From positions 558,001 through 622,000 of the forward strand of contig NZ_CP152375.1 in assembly GCF_051132615.1 (NCBI RefSeq): a stretch of 64,000 bases of DNA, written 5' to 3'. Position 1 is the first letter of the stretch. Every line of letters begins with the position of its first letter. The notes under the pieces were generated by a model. The model was not told the origin of the DNA. It worked only from the letters and a program-made list of their open reading frames with translations, and did no database searches. Positions 44,097 to 53,484 of the stretch are shown here, piece by piece. This DNA is from G051132615 sp051132615. GTDB lineage: Bacteria > Pseudomonadota > Gammaproteobacteria > Burkholderiales > Neisseriaceae. The position numbers and the translations under genes were made by a program.

Positions 44097-45517
44097 TATT
44101 TACTCACACCAAAATTACGTAAGAACAAAGCAGGCTTTTCTCTATTACCTCTGAATCTACGTGCCCTACCCGCTATTTTAGTACATAAGGCACTGGCCTG
44201 ATCTTCATAAGAATACCGCCCTGAACCGCCTAAAGCAGGTACGAAAGAAGATGGCTGAGCAGGGGCTGTTTTGTTGGGCTTGGGTAAGCCAGATTGAGGA
44301 GCCGAATTTTTTGCAGAAAAAGTAGGTTGTTGGACAGGAACATCAATAATATTGCCTTGTTCATCTAACCAACGTGGTTCAAACCCTTCTACGCGCTCTA
44401 TTTTTAAAGGTTGTTTGATCAGCTTGGCAATGGCCTCAAACATTTTATGTTCTGTTTGATCCATCAATGAAATGGCCACACCTTCTGCACCTGCTCTGCC
44501 TGTTCGACCAATTCGATGCACATAATCTTCTGGGTTTGTGGGTAATTCATAATTGACCACAAAAGGTAACTCGGCAATATCCAACCCTCTTGCTGCCACA
44601 TCAGTGGCAACCAACACATTAATTTTACCTTCCTTAAATGCATTAAGTGTATCAGAACGCTGGGATTGCGCTTTATCACCATGAATTGCTTCTGCGCTGA
44701 TTTGTTTACGTTTTAATTCACGCGTAACCTGATCCACACTTTGTTTGGTTTTACAAAATACGATGACCTGATTAATGTGTAAATCGGTAATCAGCCGCTC
44801 CAACAAGTGCCTTTTTCGATAAGTGTCAATGGCAATAATATGTTGTTCAACCTGATCGGAAGTGGCATTTTGTCTGGCTACTTCAACTGTTTCAGGGTTA
44901 TGCATAAAGTCTTCTGCCAGTTTTCTAATTTCCTTAGCAAAAGTTGCAGAAAACAATAAAATCTGACGCGTTTTTGGTAAAAGCTCAATGATTTTTCTAA
45001 TATCAATAATAAAGCCCATATCCAACATTCGATCTGCTTCATCGAGCACAAGAATATCGACTTTATTTAATTGTATTGTTTTTTGCTGTATGTGATCCAA
45101 TAATCGCCCAGGGGTCGCCACCACAATTTCAACACCCGAACGCAATATTTGTACCTGTGCGTCCATATTGACACCACCAAAAATAACCGCATAACGCAAA
45201 GGCAAAAATTGAGTATACTGTTTTACATTAATAGCAATTTGATCCGCAAGCTCACGTGTAGGGGTCAAAATCAACATTCTAACCGGATGCATAGCAGGAG
45301 AAGCACTGCTATTGGCAAATTTTCGTAATCGCTCAAGACTTGGTAACATGAAAGCTGCGGTTTTACCTGTACCTGTTTGTGCAGCAGCCAATAAGTCTCG
45401 TCCAGCCAAAACTTTGGGAATAGCCACTGTTTGAATAGGCGTAGGCGTTTCATAACCTGCATTTTCAATGGCTCTGACTATTTCTGGTGCCAGCCCAAGC
45501 GAAGTAAACGTTGTCAA
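44096..45517 (-). CDS. rhlE: DEAD-box RNA helicase, RhlE-like
   Basis: RNA helicase of ribosome assembly or RNA decay. I place the start at a TTG (45517) preceded by GGAGG at 5-nt spacing, giving 473 residues; a TTG 12 nt upstream would overlap that site. Motifs: Q motif TPTPIQ, Walker A AQTGTGKT, PTRELADQ, DEAD, SAT, and HRIGRTGRAG. The C-terminal 100 residues are Pro/Ser-rich and variable with RGNREK near the end, as in RhlE. The exact paralogue name is tentative. Confidence 0.9.
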   Translation of the reverse strand: MTTFTSLGLAPEIVRAIENAGYETPTPIQTVAIPKVLAGRDLLAAAQTGTGKTAAFMLPSLERLRKFANSSASPAMHPVRMLILTPTRELADQIAINVKQYTQFLPLRYAVIFGGVNMDAQVQILRSGVEIVVATPGRLLDHIQQKTIQLNKVDILVLDEADRMLDMGFIIDIRKIIELLPKTRQILLFSATFAKEIRKLAEDFMHNPETVEVARQNATSDQVEQHIIAIDTYRKRHLLERLITDLHINQVIVFCKTKQSVDQVTRELKRKQISAEAIHGDKAQSQRSDTLNAFKEGKINVLVATDVAARGLDIAELPFVVNYELPTNPEDYVHRIGRTGRAGAEGVAISLMDQTEHKMFEAIAKLIKQPLKIERVEGFEPRWLDEQGNIIDVPVQQPTFSAKNSAPQSGLPKPNKTAPAQPSSFVPALGGSGRYSYEDQASALCTKIAGRARRFRGNREKPALFLRNFGVSK

Positions 45518-45796
45518 AACAACCTCCAATACAAAGAAATACTTTTTAAACGACCCATTTTCTCTACAGAATATATATGGAACAATAAAGATTCATTTGT
45601 TTGTATTTTAACACATAAGTCCTTTGAATACTGTTTTGTATCCGACAGAACACTTGTCTTATTATTCAAGCATGCTATTTATTTGATTCAAACAAAGCAA
45701 TATAGAGTACCCACGCACCCTATGCTTTTCTGAATAGGTAGAACATGTTATATTCACCCGTTTCATTCAAATAAAACCATCTTAAAAGGTGAGAAT
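45518..45796. other. intergenic gap between rhlE-like and tyrS
   Basis: Nothing but a possible tyrS promoter is seen (TGTTATATT, an extended -10 near 45747-45755) and GGTGAG before the tyrS start. Confidence 0.35.
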
Positions 45797-47068
45797 ATGG
45801 CACAAGCAGGTCTAATTGAAAGCTTACAAAAACGTGGGCTGGTTGCCCAAACAACTGATGCAAAAGCATTAGATGAACTTTTAGCAAAACAAAAAATCGC
45901 TCTTTATTGTGGATTTGACCCAACCGCAGACAGTTTACACTTAGGCCATCTTGTTCCTTTATTGACCTTAAAACGCTTTCAAATGGAAGGACATACTCCT
46001 ATTGCGCTTGTTGGTGGTGCTACTGGGATGATTGGCGACCCAAGCTTTAAAGCAGTAGAACGTTCATTAAACACACCTGAAGTTGTGGCCAGTTGGGTGG
46101 AAAAGATTCGATCTCAAGTTGCCCCCTTTTTATCATTTGAAGGAAAAAATGCCGCTATTATGGCCAATAATTATGACTGGTTCAGCAATATGCCTGTATT
46201 GGATTTTTTACGCGATATTGGTAAACATTTCTCTGTTAACGCAATGGTGAATAAAGAATCGGTCAAACAACGTTTAAATCGTGATGATGTGGGTATTTCT
46301 TTTACTGAGTTTGCCTATAGCTTGCTACAAGGTTATGACTTTGCACAATTAAACGAAAAATACCAGTGTATGTTACAAATTGGCGGCTCTGACCAATGGG
46401 GCAATATCACTGCGGGTATTGATTTGACCCGCCGCTTAAATAAACAAACTGTTTATGGGTTAACCTTACCGTTAGTCACAAAATCAGATGGTACAAAATT
46501 TGGCAAAAGTGAATCAGGTGCTGTTTGGTTAGATGCAAGAAAAACATCTCCTTATCAATTTTATCAATTCTGGCTCAATACAGCTGATGCGGATGTTTAT
46601 CGCTTCTTAAGCTTTTTCACATTTTTAACAGAAGAAGAAATTCTTAAAATTGAAGAAGAAGATAAAAACAGTGGCAAAGCCCCTATTGCACAACGTATTC
46701 TTGGTGAAGAAGTCACTCGTCTTGTTCATTCAGAAGAAGCATTACAAGCGGCGCAACGCATCAGTAAAAGTTTATTTGCGGAAGACCAAAGTGATTTAAC
46801 AGAATCAGACTTTGCTCAATTGGCACAAGATGGCTTACCTGCTGTTTCTGTATCTGGTTCATTAACCGTTGTTGATGCTTTGATACAAACCAAACTGGCT
46901 CAATCCAAAACCCAAGCAAAAGAGTTTATACAAAGTGGTGCGGCTGTCATAAATGGACAAAAGATTACAGATATTGATGCAACTTTGGTTGATTCAGATA
47001 AACGTTTTGGACAATACACCTTGATTCGTCGAGGCAAGAAAAACCATGCTTTACTGGTATGGTCGTAA
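45797..47068 (+). CDS. tyrS: tyrosyl-tRNA synthetase
   Basis: Charges tRNA-Tyr. 423 residues. HLGH at residues 48-51 is the HIGH motif, KFGKS the KMSKS equivalent, YCGFDPTADS binds substrate, and a C-terminal S4 RNA-binding domain ends the protein. Belongs to the TyrRS1 branch. Complete. Confidence 0.98.
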   Translation: MAQAGLIESLQKRGLVAQTTDAKALDELLAKQKIALYCGFDPTADSLHLGHLVPLLTLKRFQMEGHTPIALVGGATGMIGDPSFKAVERSLNTPEVVASWVEKIRSQVAPFLSFEGKNAAIMANNYDWFSNMPVLDFLRDIGKHFSVNAMVNKESVKQRLNRDDVGISFTEFAYSLLQGYDFAQLNEKYQCMLQIGGSDQWGNITAGIDLTRRLNKQTVYGLTLPLVTKSDGTKFGKSESGAVWLDARKTSPYQFYQFWLNTADADVYRFLSFFTFLTEEEILKIEEEDKNSGKAPIAQRILGEEVTRLVHSEEALQAAQRISKSLFAEDQSDLTESDFAQLAQDGLPAVSVSGSLTVVDALIQTKLAQSKTQAKEFIQSGAAVINGQKITDIDATLVDSDKRFGQYTLIRRGKKNHALLVWS

Positions 47069-47083
47069 AATTATTTGTGCAAT

Positions 47084-47115
47084 AAAAAAGAGGGTAATCG
47101 ATACCCTCTTTTTTA
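47084..47115. terminator. bidirectional terminator after tyrS
   Basis: AAAAAAGAGGGTA/TACCCTCTTTTTT, perfect 13-bp stem; it lies between converging tyrS and the MFS gene. Confidence 0.85.
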
Positions 47116-47139
47116 TTAACCAAAACCAAATTGGTTAAT

Positions 47140-48330
47140 CTATATCGTGCTGTATTTGTTTTTTGTTTTTTCCCAAACAATAATGGCCAATAGTGACAAA
47201 CCTACACCCAAAGCCACCACACCAAGCCAGCCAAAATGTTCATACACAAAGGCTGAACTTAAGGAACCTAATGTTCCCCCTATAAAATAGGAAAACATAT
47301 AATCTGCATTTAAGCGATTACGCGCTTCTGGCATCAGTTTAAAGACTTCATTCATATTAATGATATGGACTAACTGCACACATAAATCCAACACAATGAT
47401 GCCAATGATTAATAAAATAATGGAAGATTGAGCGAAGACTAGAGGTAACCAAGACAATAATAATAAGATCAACCCTACTCTGGTCACATAAGCTGATTTG
47501 CCTTGATCCGCAAATTTCCCAGCATATGGCGCGGCCAAAGCACCCGCTGCGCCAGCTAAACCAAACAAGCCAATTTGAAAATCTGAAAAATGATAAGGCG
47601 CATCAGACAATAAAAAAGCCAATGGTGTCCATAAAACGGAAAATACAGCAAAATCCAGTGCACCTAATAAGGAGCGTGTTCTTAAGGCTGGAAACTGAAC
47701 AAACAAATGAAAAATTGATTTAATGAGCCCAACATAATGGATATCATTTTTCACATAAAATTTGGGTAATTTAATTGCCAATGCAACCGTGGTACACAAC
47801 ATCATGGCAGAAGCCACCCAATAAACTGTGCGCCAGCTACCCAACTCAGACACGATACCCGCAAACGTTCTAGCCAATAATATGCCTAATAACAAGCCAC
47901 TCATCACAATACCGACAGCCCTGCCTCTATAAGCTGGTTCTGCCAAAGTAGCAGCAAACGGTACCAATAATTGTGCAACCACGACAAATAATCCTGTGAG
48001 TACAGTCCCAATGATTAAATGCATAAAATTTTGGGCACACGCACTGACAACCAATCCTGCTGTAGACAATAACATCATGATAATGATGAGTTTCTTGCGC
48101 TCTAAAATATCCCCTAAAGGCACTAAAAAGACTAAACCTAAGGCATATCCTAATTGAGCAACCGTCACAATACTGCCAGCAGTAGTAAAAGAAAGGTTTA
48201 AATTTTCGGCAATCGTATGCAATAACGGCTGAGCATAGTAATTACTGGCAACCGCGATACCTGTAGCTGCAGCCATCAATAGCAGCAACGAAGGTGTCAA
48301 TGCTTTTTTTATGGTTTGTTCTTCAGTCAT
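47140..48330 (-). CDS. MFS efflux transporter
   Basis: About 396 residues, twelve membrane segments of the major facilitator superfamily (YnfM/arabinose-efflux-like: NYYAQPLLHTIAENLNLS, VPLGDILERKKLI after helix 2, VGIVMSGLLLGILLARTFAG). I choose the ATG at 48330 because AGGG sits 6 nt upstream; an ATG two codons earlier lacks that spacing. Substrate unknown. The dead ridA gene upstream may once have been its partner. Confidence 0.88.
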   Translation of the reverse strand: MTEEQTIKKALTPSLLLLMAAATGIAVASNYYAQPLLHTIAENLNLSFTTAGSIVTVAQLGYALGLVFLVPLGDILERKKLIIIMMLLSTAGLVVSACAQNFMHLIIGTVLTGLFVVVAQLLVPFAATLAEPAYRGRAVGIVMSGLLLGILLARTFAGIVSELGSWRTVYWVASAMMLCTTVALAIKLPKFYVKNDIHYVGLIKSIFHLFVQFPALRTRSLLGALDFAVFSVLWTPLAFLLSDAPYHFSDFQIGLFGLAGAAGALAAPYAGKFADQGKSAYVTRVGLILLLLSWLPLVFAQSSIILLIIGIIVLDLCVQLVHIINMNEVFKLMPEARNRLNADYMFSYFIGGTLGSLSSAFVYEHFGWLGVVALGVGLSLLAIIVWEKTKNKYSTI

Positions 48331-48352
48331 GACCATCCCTTAATTAATATTA

Positions 48353-48738
48353 TTATTTTACTGCCAATGCTTCTATTTCTATCAACATACCATCTAAGGC
48401 TAATCTGGGTACAGGAATAAGTGTACAAGCAGGTGCTAATTGATTTAGAAAATATGACTTTAAAACTTGGCTAAATTGAGCAAGTTTATCTTCTGAATGA
48501 TCCACTATTAATACAGTAAACTTATGATATTACTCATTGTACAATCAGCAGTATTTAAATTATCAAATACTTATTGTCCCTATGCTTCAAATCCTATTTT
48601 CAGCACCCCATTTTGGTCTTCTCCTCCCTGTCCTGCAACAAATACCCATTCTTTCAAAGAAGTCATGCCAAAATGAGAATAGCTATTTGGTTCTGGATTA
48701 TAAAGCCCTTCTGGATTCATAAAACGAATATTTGTCAC
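48353..48738 (-). pseudogene. decayed ridA-family gene
   Basis: The beginning encodes MNPEGLYNPEPNSYSHFG and VFVAGQGGEDQNG, typical of Rid enamine/imine deaminases. The end encodes KFTVLIVDHSEDKLAQF and ACTLIPVPRLALDGMLIEIE, also Rid-like. Between them (about 48530-48580) are stops and likely frameshifts or a small deletion. The reading frames are therefore broken and the gene should be dead. It lies just upstream of the MFS gene on the same strand. Confidence 0.8.
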
Positions 48739-48993
48739 TTGATGTTCACATAAAAAATACCCTTCTTATTATTTATTATAAAAGTACAAAAAGGGTAACG
48801 CCTATTAACTTAACCGTAAACAATAGCAACCATTAAATTCCACTATAGCAAAACACAATTATTAAAAAAATTAAATAATTAAAAAAATTATAACCTAACC
48901 CCATATTTAATATGGTATAAAACACGCCTTATACACAATATGTCATATTAAATAATGGTAATTGCATTTAAATATCTCAAAATAGATCAATCA
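48739..48993. other. AT-rich gap between ridA pseudogene and hmuV
   Basis: No gene or strong hairpin is seen; many TTAAATAAT repeats of low complexity. Confidence 0.3.
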
Positions 48994-49755
48994 TCAACTG
49001 ACAATAATATGACCATTATCCTGACATGAAATTGATGCTGTATAATCATAGGCTGCTTGGATATGTTCAATAGTTAAAACATCTTGTGCCGTACCATTTG
49101 CAATTAATTGCCCATTACTGAGTAATAATAATTGTGTACAGTATCGCGCAGCTAAATTTAAGTCATGTAAGGTCACCAAAACCAAATGCCCTTTTTGTGC
49201 ATATTGCTGTGCCATAGACAATAATTGATGCTGATGTTTCAAATCTAAAGCGCTGGTGGGTTCATCTAATAACAAAATCTTTGCTTGTTTTAAATCTTCA
49301 TCAACCAACTGAGCCAAAACCCTTGCTGCATGTACACGTTGTTTTTCACCACCAGACAACTGTAGATAGCTTTGTTTGGCTAAACGCAATACATCAAATT
49401 TTGCCATAATGTCTTCAACAATTTCTCTATTACGTTGATTTGAGGTACTGTGCATCATTCTGCCAAGCATCACCACTTCATAAGCGGTAAAAGCAAAAGA
49501 CAAACCAGAATGTTGTGGCAAAAATCCCATGGTTTTTGCTCTTTTGTCATCAGCAAAAGATTTAAGATTCTGAGCTTGCCATTGAATGGCGCCTTTATAA
49601 TGAATTTCCTGGCTGATTGCCTTTAATAAAGTAGACTTACCCGCACCATTAGCACCCAGTAAACCGATACACTGACCTGCCGATAAATTTAAAGATAAAG
49701 AATGAATGATGGGCTTTGTACCATAGCTAATGCTTACTTGCTCAAAAGCTAACAT
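48994..49755 (-). CDS. hmuV: heme ABC transporter ATP-binding protein
   Basis: 253 residues. Walker A GLLGANGAGKSTLLKA, signature LSGGEKQRVHAARVLAQL, Walker B ILLLDEPTSALDL. The HmuV/BtuD-like branch. It starts directly after hmuU, so the importer is encoded in the order hmuT-hmuU-hmuV. Confidence 0.95.
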   Translation of the reverse strand: MLAFEQVSISYGTKPIIHSLSLNLSAGQCIGLLGANGAGKSTLLKAISQEIHYKGAIQWQAQNLKSFADDKRAKTMGFLPQHSGLSFAFTAYEVVMLGRMMHSTSNQRNREIVEDIMAKFDVLRLAKQSYLQLSGGEKQRVHAARVLAQLVDEDLKQAKILLLDEPTSALDLKHQHQLLSMAQQYAQKGHLVLVTLHDLNLAARYCTQLLLLSNGQLIANGTAQDVLTIEHIQAAYDYTASISCQDNGHIIVS

Positions 49756-50808
49756 TTAAGCACCTCCCTTTTTACTACGAATCAACAAGGCAAGGAAAAA
49801 TGGCGCACCAATTAACGCAGTGATGATGCCTATTGGTACTTCAGCAGGCGAGGCAACTTGTCTGGCAAAAATATCCGCTAATAATAAAATAATTGAGCCA
49901 ACAATCATACTGGCCGGCAATAAGCTACGGTGATTTGGCCCTAACAGAGTACGACAAGTATGTGGCACAATTAAACCAACAAAACCAATCATGCCAGCTA
50001 CTGCAACGGATAAACCTACACCTAAGGCACAAACAATAATGATTGTACGCTTTAATGTTTCCACTTTAACCCCCAAATGCCTTGCTTCACTTTCACCAAG
50101 CAATAAAGCATTTAAACCATTAGCGTATTTAAATAAAATAAAGAACATCAATACTAAAGCACATAAACACAATACAATGGCCTGAGTACTCGCTCCAGCT
50201 AAAGAGCCCATTTGCCAAAGGCTTAAATCGCGTAACTGTGTATCACTGGCAATAAATTGCAAGAAACCTAAAGCGGCAAAAGCTAAAGCACCTATAGCCA
50301 CACCACTTAGCAGCATAATCCCCACTTGTGTTCCATAAGGGGTTCGACCGACTCTAAACACCAATATTGTGCTACACAAACTACCAACAAAAGCGAATAC
50401 GGACGTACTGCTTAAAACAAACCAAGAAATATCAAATGACTCAGGGAACCATGCAGCAATAATATTGGGGGGAAACACAACAATAGCCAAACCTGCCCCT
50501 AAACCTGCGCCAGCACTGATACCAATAATACCAGGATCTGCCAAAGGGTTACGAAATAGACCTTGTAATGATGCACCAGACAACCCCAATATCGCGCCAA
50601 TGACAATACACAATATGGTACGAGGCAAACGTAACTCCCACACAATAGATTGTGTTAGCTCACTATTTTCGTTGGTTCTACCTATAACCAGATCGAACAA
50701 ATCGGGAAATGGAATGCTAATGGCACCTGTTGCTAAAGACGATAAAAATAACAAAATCAGTAATGCAAAAGACGTTACCATCATGGCTGAAAAAGGTAAA
50801 CGCTTCAT
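49756..50808 (-). CDS. hmuU: heme ABC transporter permease
   Basis: 350 residues of the FecCD family with about nine or ten membrane helices; typical stretches are LRLPRTILCIVIGAILGLSG, NPLADPGIIGISAGAGLGA and GMIGFVGLIVPHTCR. It lies 7 nt after hmuT and abuts hmuV. Confidence 0.95.
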   Translation of the reverse strand: MKRLPFSAMMVTSFALLILLFLSSLATGAISIPFPDLFDLVIGRTNENSELTQSIVWELRLPRTILCIVIGAILGLSGASLQGLFRNPLADPGIIGISAGAGLGAGLAIVVFPPNIIAAWFPESFDISWFVLSSTSVFAFVGSLCSTILVFRVGRTPYGTQVGIMLLSGVAIGALAFAALGFLQFIASDTQLRDLSLWQMGSLAGASTQAIVLCLCALVLMFFILFKYANGLNALLLGESEARHLGVKVETLKRTIIIVCALGVGLSVAVAGMIGFVGLIVPHTCRTLLGPNHRSLLPASMIVGSIILLLADIFARQVASPAEVPIGIITALIGAPFFLALLIRSKKGGA

Positions 50809-50815
50809 GTGTGTG

Positions 50816-51658
50816 TTATCCTAAACATTTGGGATTATTCCTTATTAACTGCCCAACTCTTTTTGATTCTGAGATTGTCCCCAAACTGACCCCTGCAGTA
50901 ATGGCCTTACCATCAATGGCAAAAATACAATTGTTTTTATAAGCTTGAGTATTGACCATTAGTGGGTAATTCTTTTTTAGTTCAGCCATATTACCGTTAA
51001 AACTTCTTTTTGCCAGTAAAATTACTTTTGGATTCTGCTGCAAAATCATTTCATATGAAAAATTCTGATAGCTTTTTAAATTGTATGCCAAATTTTTAGC
51101 GTTTAATAATGCCATCATTGCCTGCACTGGGGTATCTCCCCCTCCTGCCATAGGTGATTTACCTTTTTGCATCATCAAAAAAATCGCACTTTGTGAACGT
51201 GCATAGTTTTGTGTGCGTAAATCCTTTATATCTTGATTGACTTTACGAACCAGTTTTTTGGCATTTTCTTCTTGACCAACAATTTGACCAATTTTCAAAA
51301 TTTGTTCACTTAAATTTTCTGGTTTGTTTTCACTTTTTAATATCACTACTTTTGTTTTTGTTCTTTGCAATTGTTTCACAACCTGATCCGGTCCCATTTC
51401 ATCAGAACCAATCACTAAGGTAGGTTTAACAGACAGAACACCTTCTGCACTCAAAGCACGATGATACCCTAAAATAGGTAATTTTACGCCATTTGGTACA
51501 CGACTGGTGGAATCTACAGCAACAATTTGTTTACCTGCACCTAAAGCAAATAAAATTTCTGTGACACCAGCTCCTGCTGAAACAATTCGTTCGTTATTAG
51601 CATAAACATTCGTACTGACGCTTAAACTAAACAATACCAATACCGATTTTATATTCAT
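50816..51658 (-). CDS. hmuT: periplasmic heme-binding protein
   Basis: 280 residues from the ATG at 51658, where a signal peptide begins (NIKSVLVLFSLSVSTNVYA). The mature part has RIVSAGAGVTEILFALGAG and a tyrosine-rich segment, as in HmuT/BtuF-fold solute-binding proteins. An in-frame extension upstream lacks homology. A Fur-like box lies 27 nt before the start. Confidence 0.92.
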   Translation of the reverse strand: MNIKSVLVLFSLSVSTNVYANNERIVSAGAGVTEILFALGAGKQIVAVDSTSRVPNGVKLPILGYHRALSAEGVLSVKPTLVIGSDEMGPDQVVKQLQRTKTKVVILKSENKPENLSEQILKIGQIVGQEENAKKLVRKVNQDIKDLRTQNYARSQSAIFLMMQKGKSPMAGGGDTPVQAMMALLNAKNLAYNLKSYQNFSYEMILQQNPKVILLAKRSFNGNMAELKKNYPLMVNTQAYKNNCIFAIDGKAITAGVSLGTISESKRVGQLIRNNPKCLG

Positions 51659-51684
51659 GATTTCGTCTATTTTACAAATTAAAT

Positions 51685-51703
51685 GATAATGAGAATAATA
51701 ATA
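51685..51703. promoter_or_regulatory. Fur box in the hmuT-hutX intergenic region
   Basis: GATAATGAGAATAATAATA matches the 19-bp Fur consensus in 15 positions. An AGAAT/ATTCT dyad overlaps its right side. It sits between divergent heme uptake genes and so can control both. Confidence 0.7.
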
Positions 51704-51813
51704 ATTCTTATTTTCAAAGTCAAAAAAATTTGTTAGCATTCAGCTTTATTGTAAAGATAGATATACCATTTTTATTTTCATACACTCAAGTTTGGTAAGG
51801 TAAAAAAATCATC

Positions 51814-52311
51814 ATGGATCATAATATTCAAGCTTATGTGAACGCTTTTGAAGAAGGAAAATCGCTTCGCACCATTTGTCAGGAATTTCAAATCAGTGAT
51901 TTGGTTTTGATTCAAGCTTTAGCACACAAACCAGAAATTACACTGCTTGGCAAAGACTATGTGAAACCACTGTTAGCACAGCTACCCTCAATCGGTACAG
52001 TCATGACGATTACTGAACATTTAGGGAGCGTATTCGAATTTAAAGGCTCCTTCCCTTCTGGAACGGAAGGCCATGGGTATCATAATTTGAATCTTCATGG
52101 TGATGGCTTTGGTGGACACATAAACATCAACAACATTAGCCATATTGCTGTTGTTACAGAAACCATGAAAAACAATCGGCAAAGCCTAAGCTGGTGGTTT
52201 ATACATGAAACAGGGCAAGTCGTTTTTAAAGTATTTGTTGGTAGGGATGCAGATGGTGAGCTTAAACACGAACAAGTCACTATTTTGAATCAATGGCATC
52301 AGAAAAAATAA
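51814..52311 (+). CDS. hutX: heme utilization cytosolic carrier HutX
   Basis: 165 residues of the HutX/HuvX family: AYVNAFEEGKSLRTICQEF at the start and GTEGHGYHNLNLHGDGFGGH in the core. HutX passes heme to HutZ in Vibrio. The gene is followed by hutZ after 18 nt and is divergent from hmuTUV. Confidence 0.9.
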   Translation: MDHNIQAYVNAFEEGKSLRTICQEFQISDLVLIQALAHKPEITLLGKDYVKPLLAQLPSIGTVMTITEHLGSVFEFKGSFPSGTEGHGYHNLNLHGDGFGGHININNISHIAVVTETMKNNRQSLSWWFIHETGQVVFKVFVGRDADGELKHEQVTILNQWHQKK

Positions 52312-52329
52312 AAAACTTTAATTTATTAA

Positions 52330-52854
52330 ATGGATAAAAAAATGAATGAAAATTTGAATGAAACATTACAACCTGAAATCAATAGATTGCATCAGGATAA
52401 TTTATCTCTCATCATGGCCACTAAAGATCACGATGGTTTTCCTAATGCCAGCTACGCGCCATTCGTGTATGTTGATGGGCATTATTATGTATTTATCTCA
52501 GAAATTGCACCACACACACAACATCTTTTGAATACACCAGAACTGAGCATTATGATTATTGATGATGAGCGCAATACCCGAAATATTTATGCTCGAGCAA
52601 GACTAAGCTACCAAGCAAAAGCAAATCAGGTGCAAAGAGATTGTGATGAATTTAAAAAAGCAATGGATGCCTTATATCCAAGAGGAGGAAATACTTTAGA
52701 TGTATTGACTCAACTGGGTGACTTTTCTTTATTTAGGCTAACCCCTCAAAAAGGACGTCTGGTATTGGGTTTTGGTAAAGCGTATACATTGAATGCCGAA
52801 AATCAACAAGCACAATGGCTAACGGATGGTCATGTCAGTATGAAAAGTGCTTAA
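52330..52854 (+). CDS. hutZ: heme-degrading enzyme HutZ/HugZ
   Basis: 174 residues with the split-barrel pyridoxamine-oxidase-like fold (LSLIMATKDHDGFPNASYAP, FVYVDGHYYVFISEIAPHT). It matches HugZ/HutZ, which degrade heme. The C-terminal region is RLVLGFGKAYTL. ATG at 52330 or 52342 are both possible; there is no good ribosome binding site for either. Confidence 0.9.
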   Translation: MDKKMNENLNETLQPEINRLHQDNLSLIMATKDHDGFPNASYAPFVYVDGHYYVFISEIAPHTQHLLNTPELSIMIIDDERNTRNIYARARLSYQAKANQVQRDCDEFKKAMDALYPRGGNTLDVLTQLGDFSLFRLTPQKGRLVLGFGKAYTLNAENQQAQWLTDGHVSMKSA

Positions 52855-52877
52855 TCAACCAAATAACATCCCGTTTG

Positions 52878-52901
52878 AAAGCCAGAAAATTTCTGGCTTT
52901 T
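52878..52901. terminator. terminator between hutZ and yggT
   Basis: AAAGCCAGAAA/TTTCTGGCTTT with T run, between converging genes. Confidence 0.75.
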
Positions 52902-52906
52902 ATCTT

Positions 52907-53464
52907 TCAATATAACGATAGAATTAATCTAGTTAAATAAGGTAAAACAGTACTGATAACAACTTGTGCACAAATAAAAAAAGGCAAGAAGGAAAAATCA
53001 AACATCCCTATTCTCAACATTTTAAATGGCCTCATCAAAGGTGCACAAATACGTTCTAAATTAGGTAATAAAAGAGCCTCTGGCGCGGCCAACCGCAAAA
53101 TCACCATAACAATAAACACACCAATATAAGTAAGCAATATACTCTGGATCCACAAAACCAACCCTAATAATATGGCCATACCAATAGTCGTGACATTGGC
53201 CGCCACCTTCTGAAACCACAATAAGTTAATTACTGACCAGATACATGCAGCCAATAAAGCCAACATTAAAGAAGCTGTTTCAAACCCTTTAACACAAGGC
53301 AATATTTTTTGAAAAGGGCGAACCAATTTTTGCGTCAACAGCATACAAAAATGAACAAGCGGATGCGCTCTTGGCACCCCAGCAAAAAATAATAAAGAAC
53401 GTACCAAACAAACAAAGATAAATAACTCAAATACTGTTTGTACCAACATATGAATAATACTCAT
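52907..53464 (-). CDS. yggT: YggT-family membrane protein
   Basis: 185 residues, two YggT modules each with two membrane helices. VRPFQKILPCVKGFETASL and APLMRPFKMLRIGMFDFSFLPFF are YggT loop motifs. Some members aid osmotic stress resistance. It lies 20 nt after yggS. Confidence 0.88.
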   Translation of the reverse strand: MSIIHMLVQTVFELFIFVCLVRSLLFFAGVPRAHPLVHFCMLLTQKLVRPFQKILPCVKGFETASLMLALLAACIWSVINLLWFQKVAANVTTIGMAILLGLVLWIQSILLTYIGVFIVMVILRLAAPEALLLPNLERICAPLMRPFKMLRIGMFDFSFLPFFICAQVVISTVLPYLTRLILSLY

Positions 53465-53484
53465 TCATCACCTTAGACATAATA

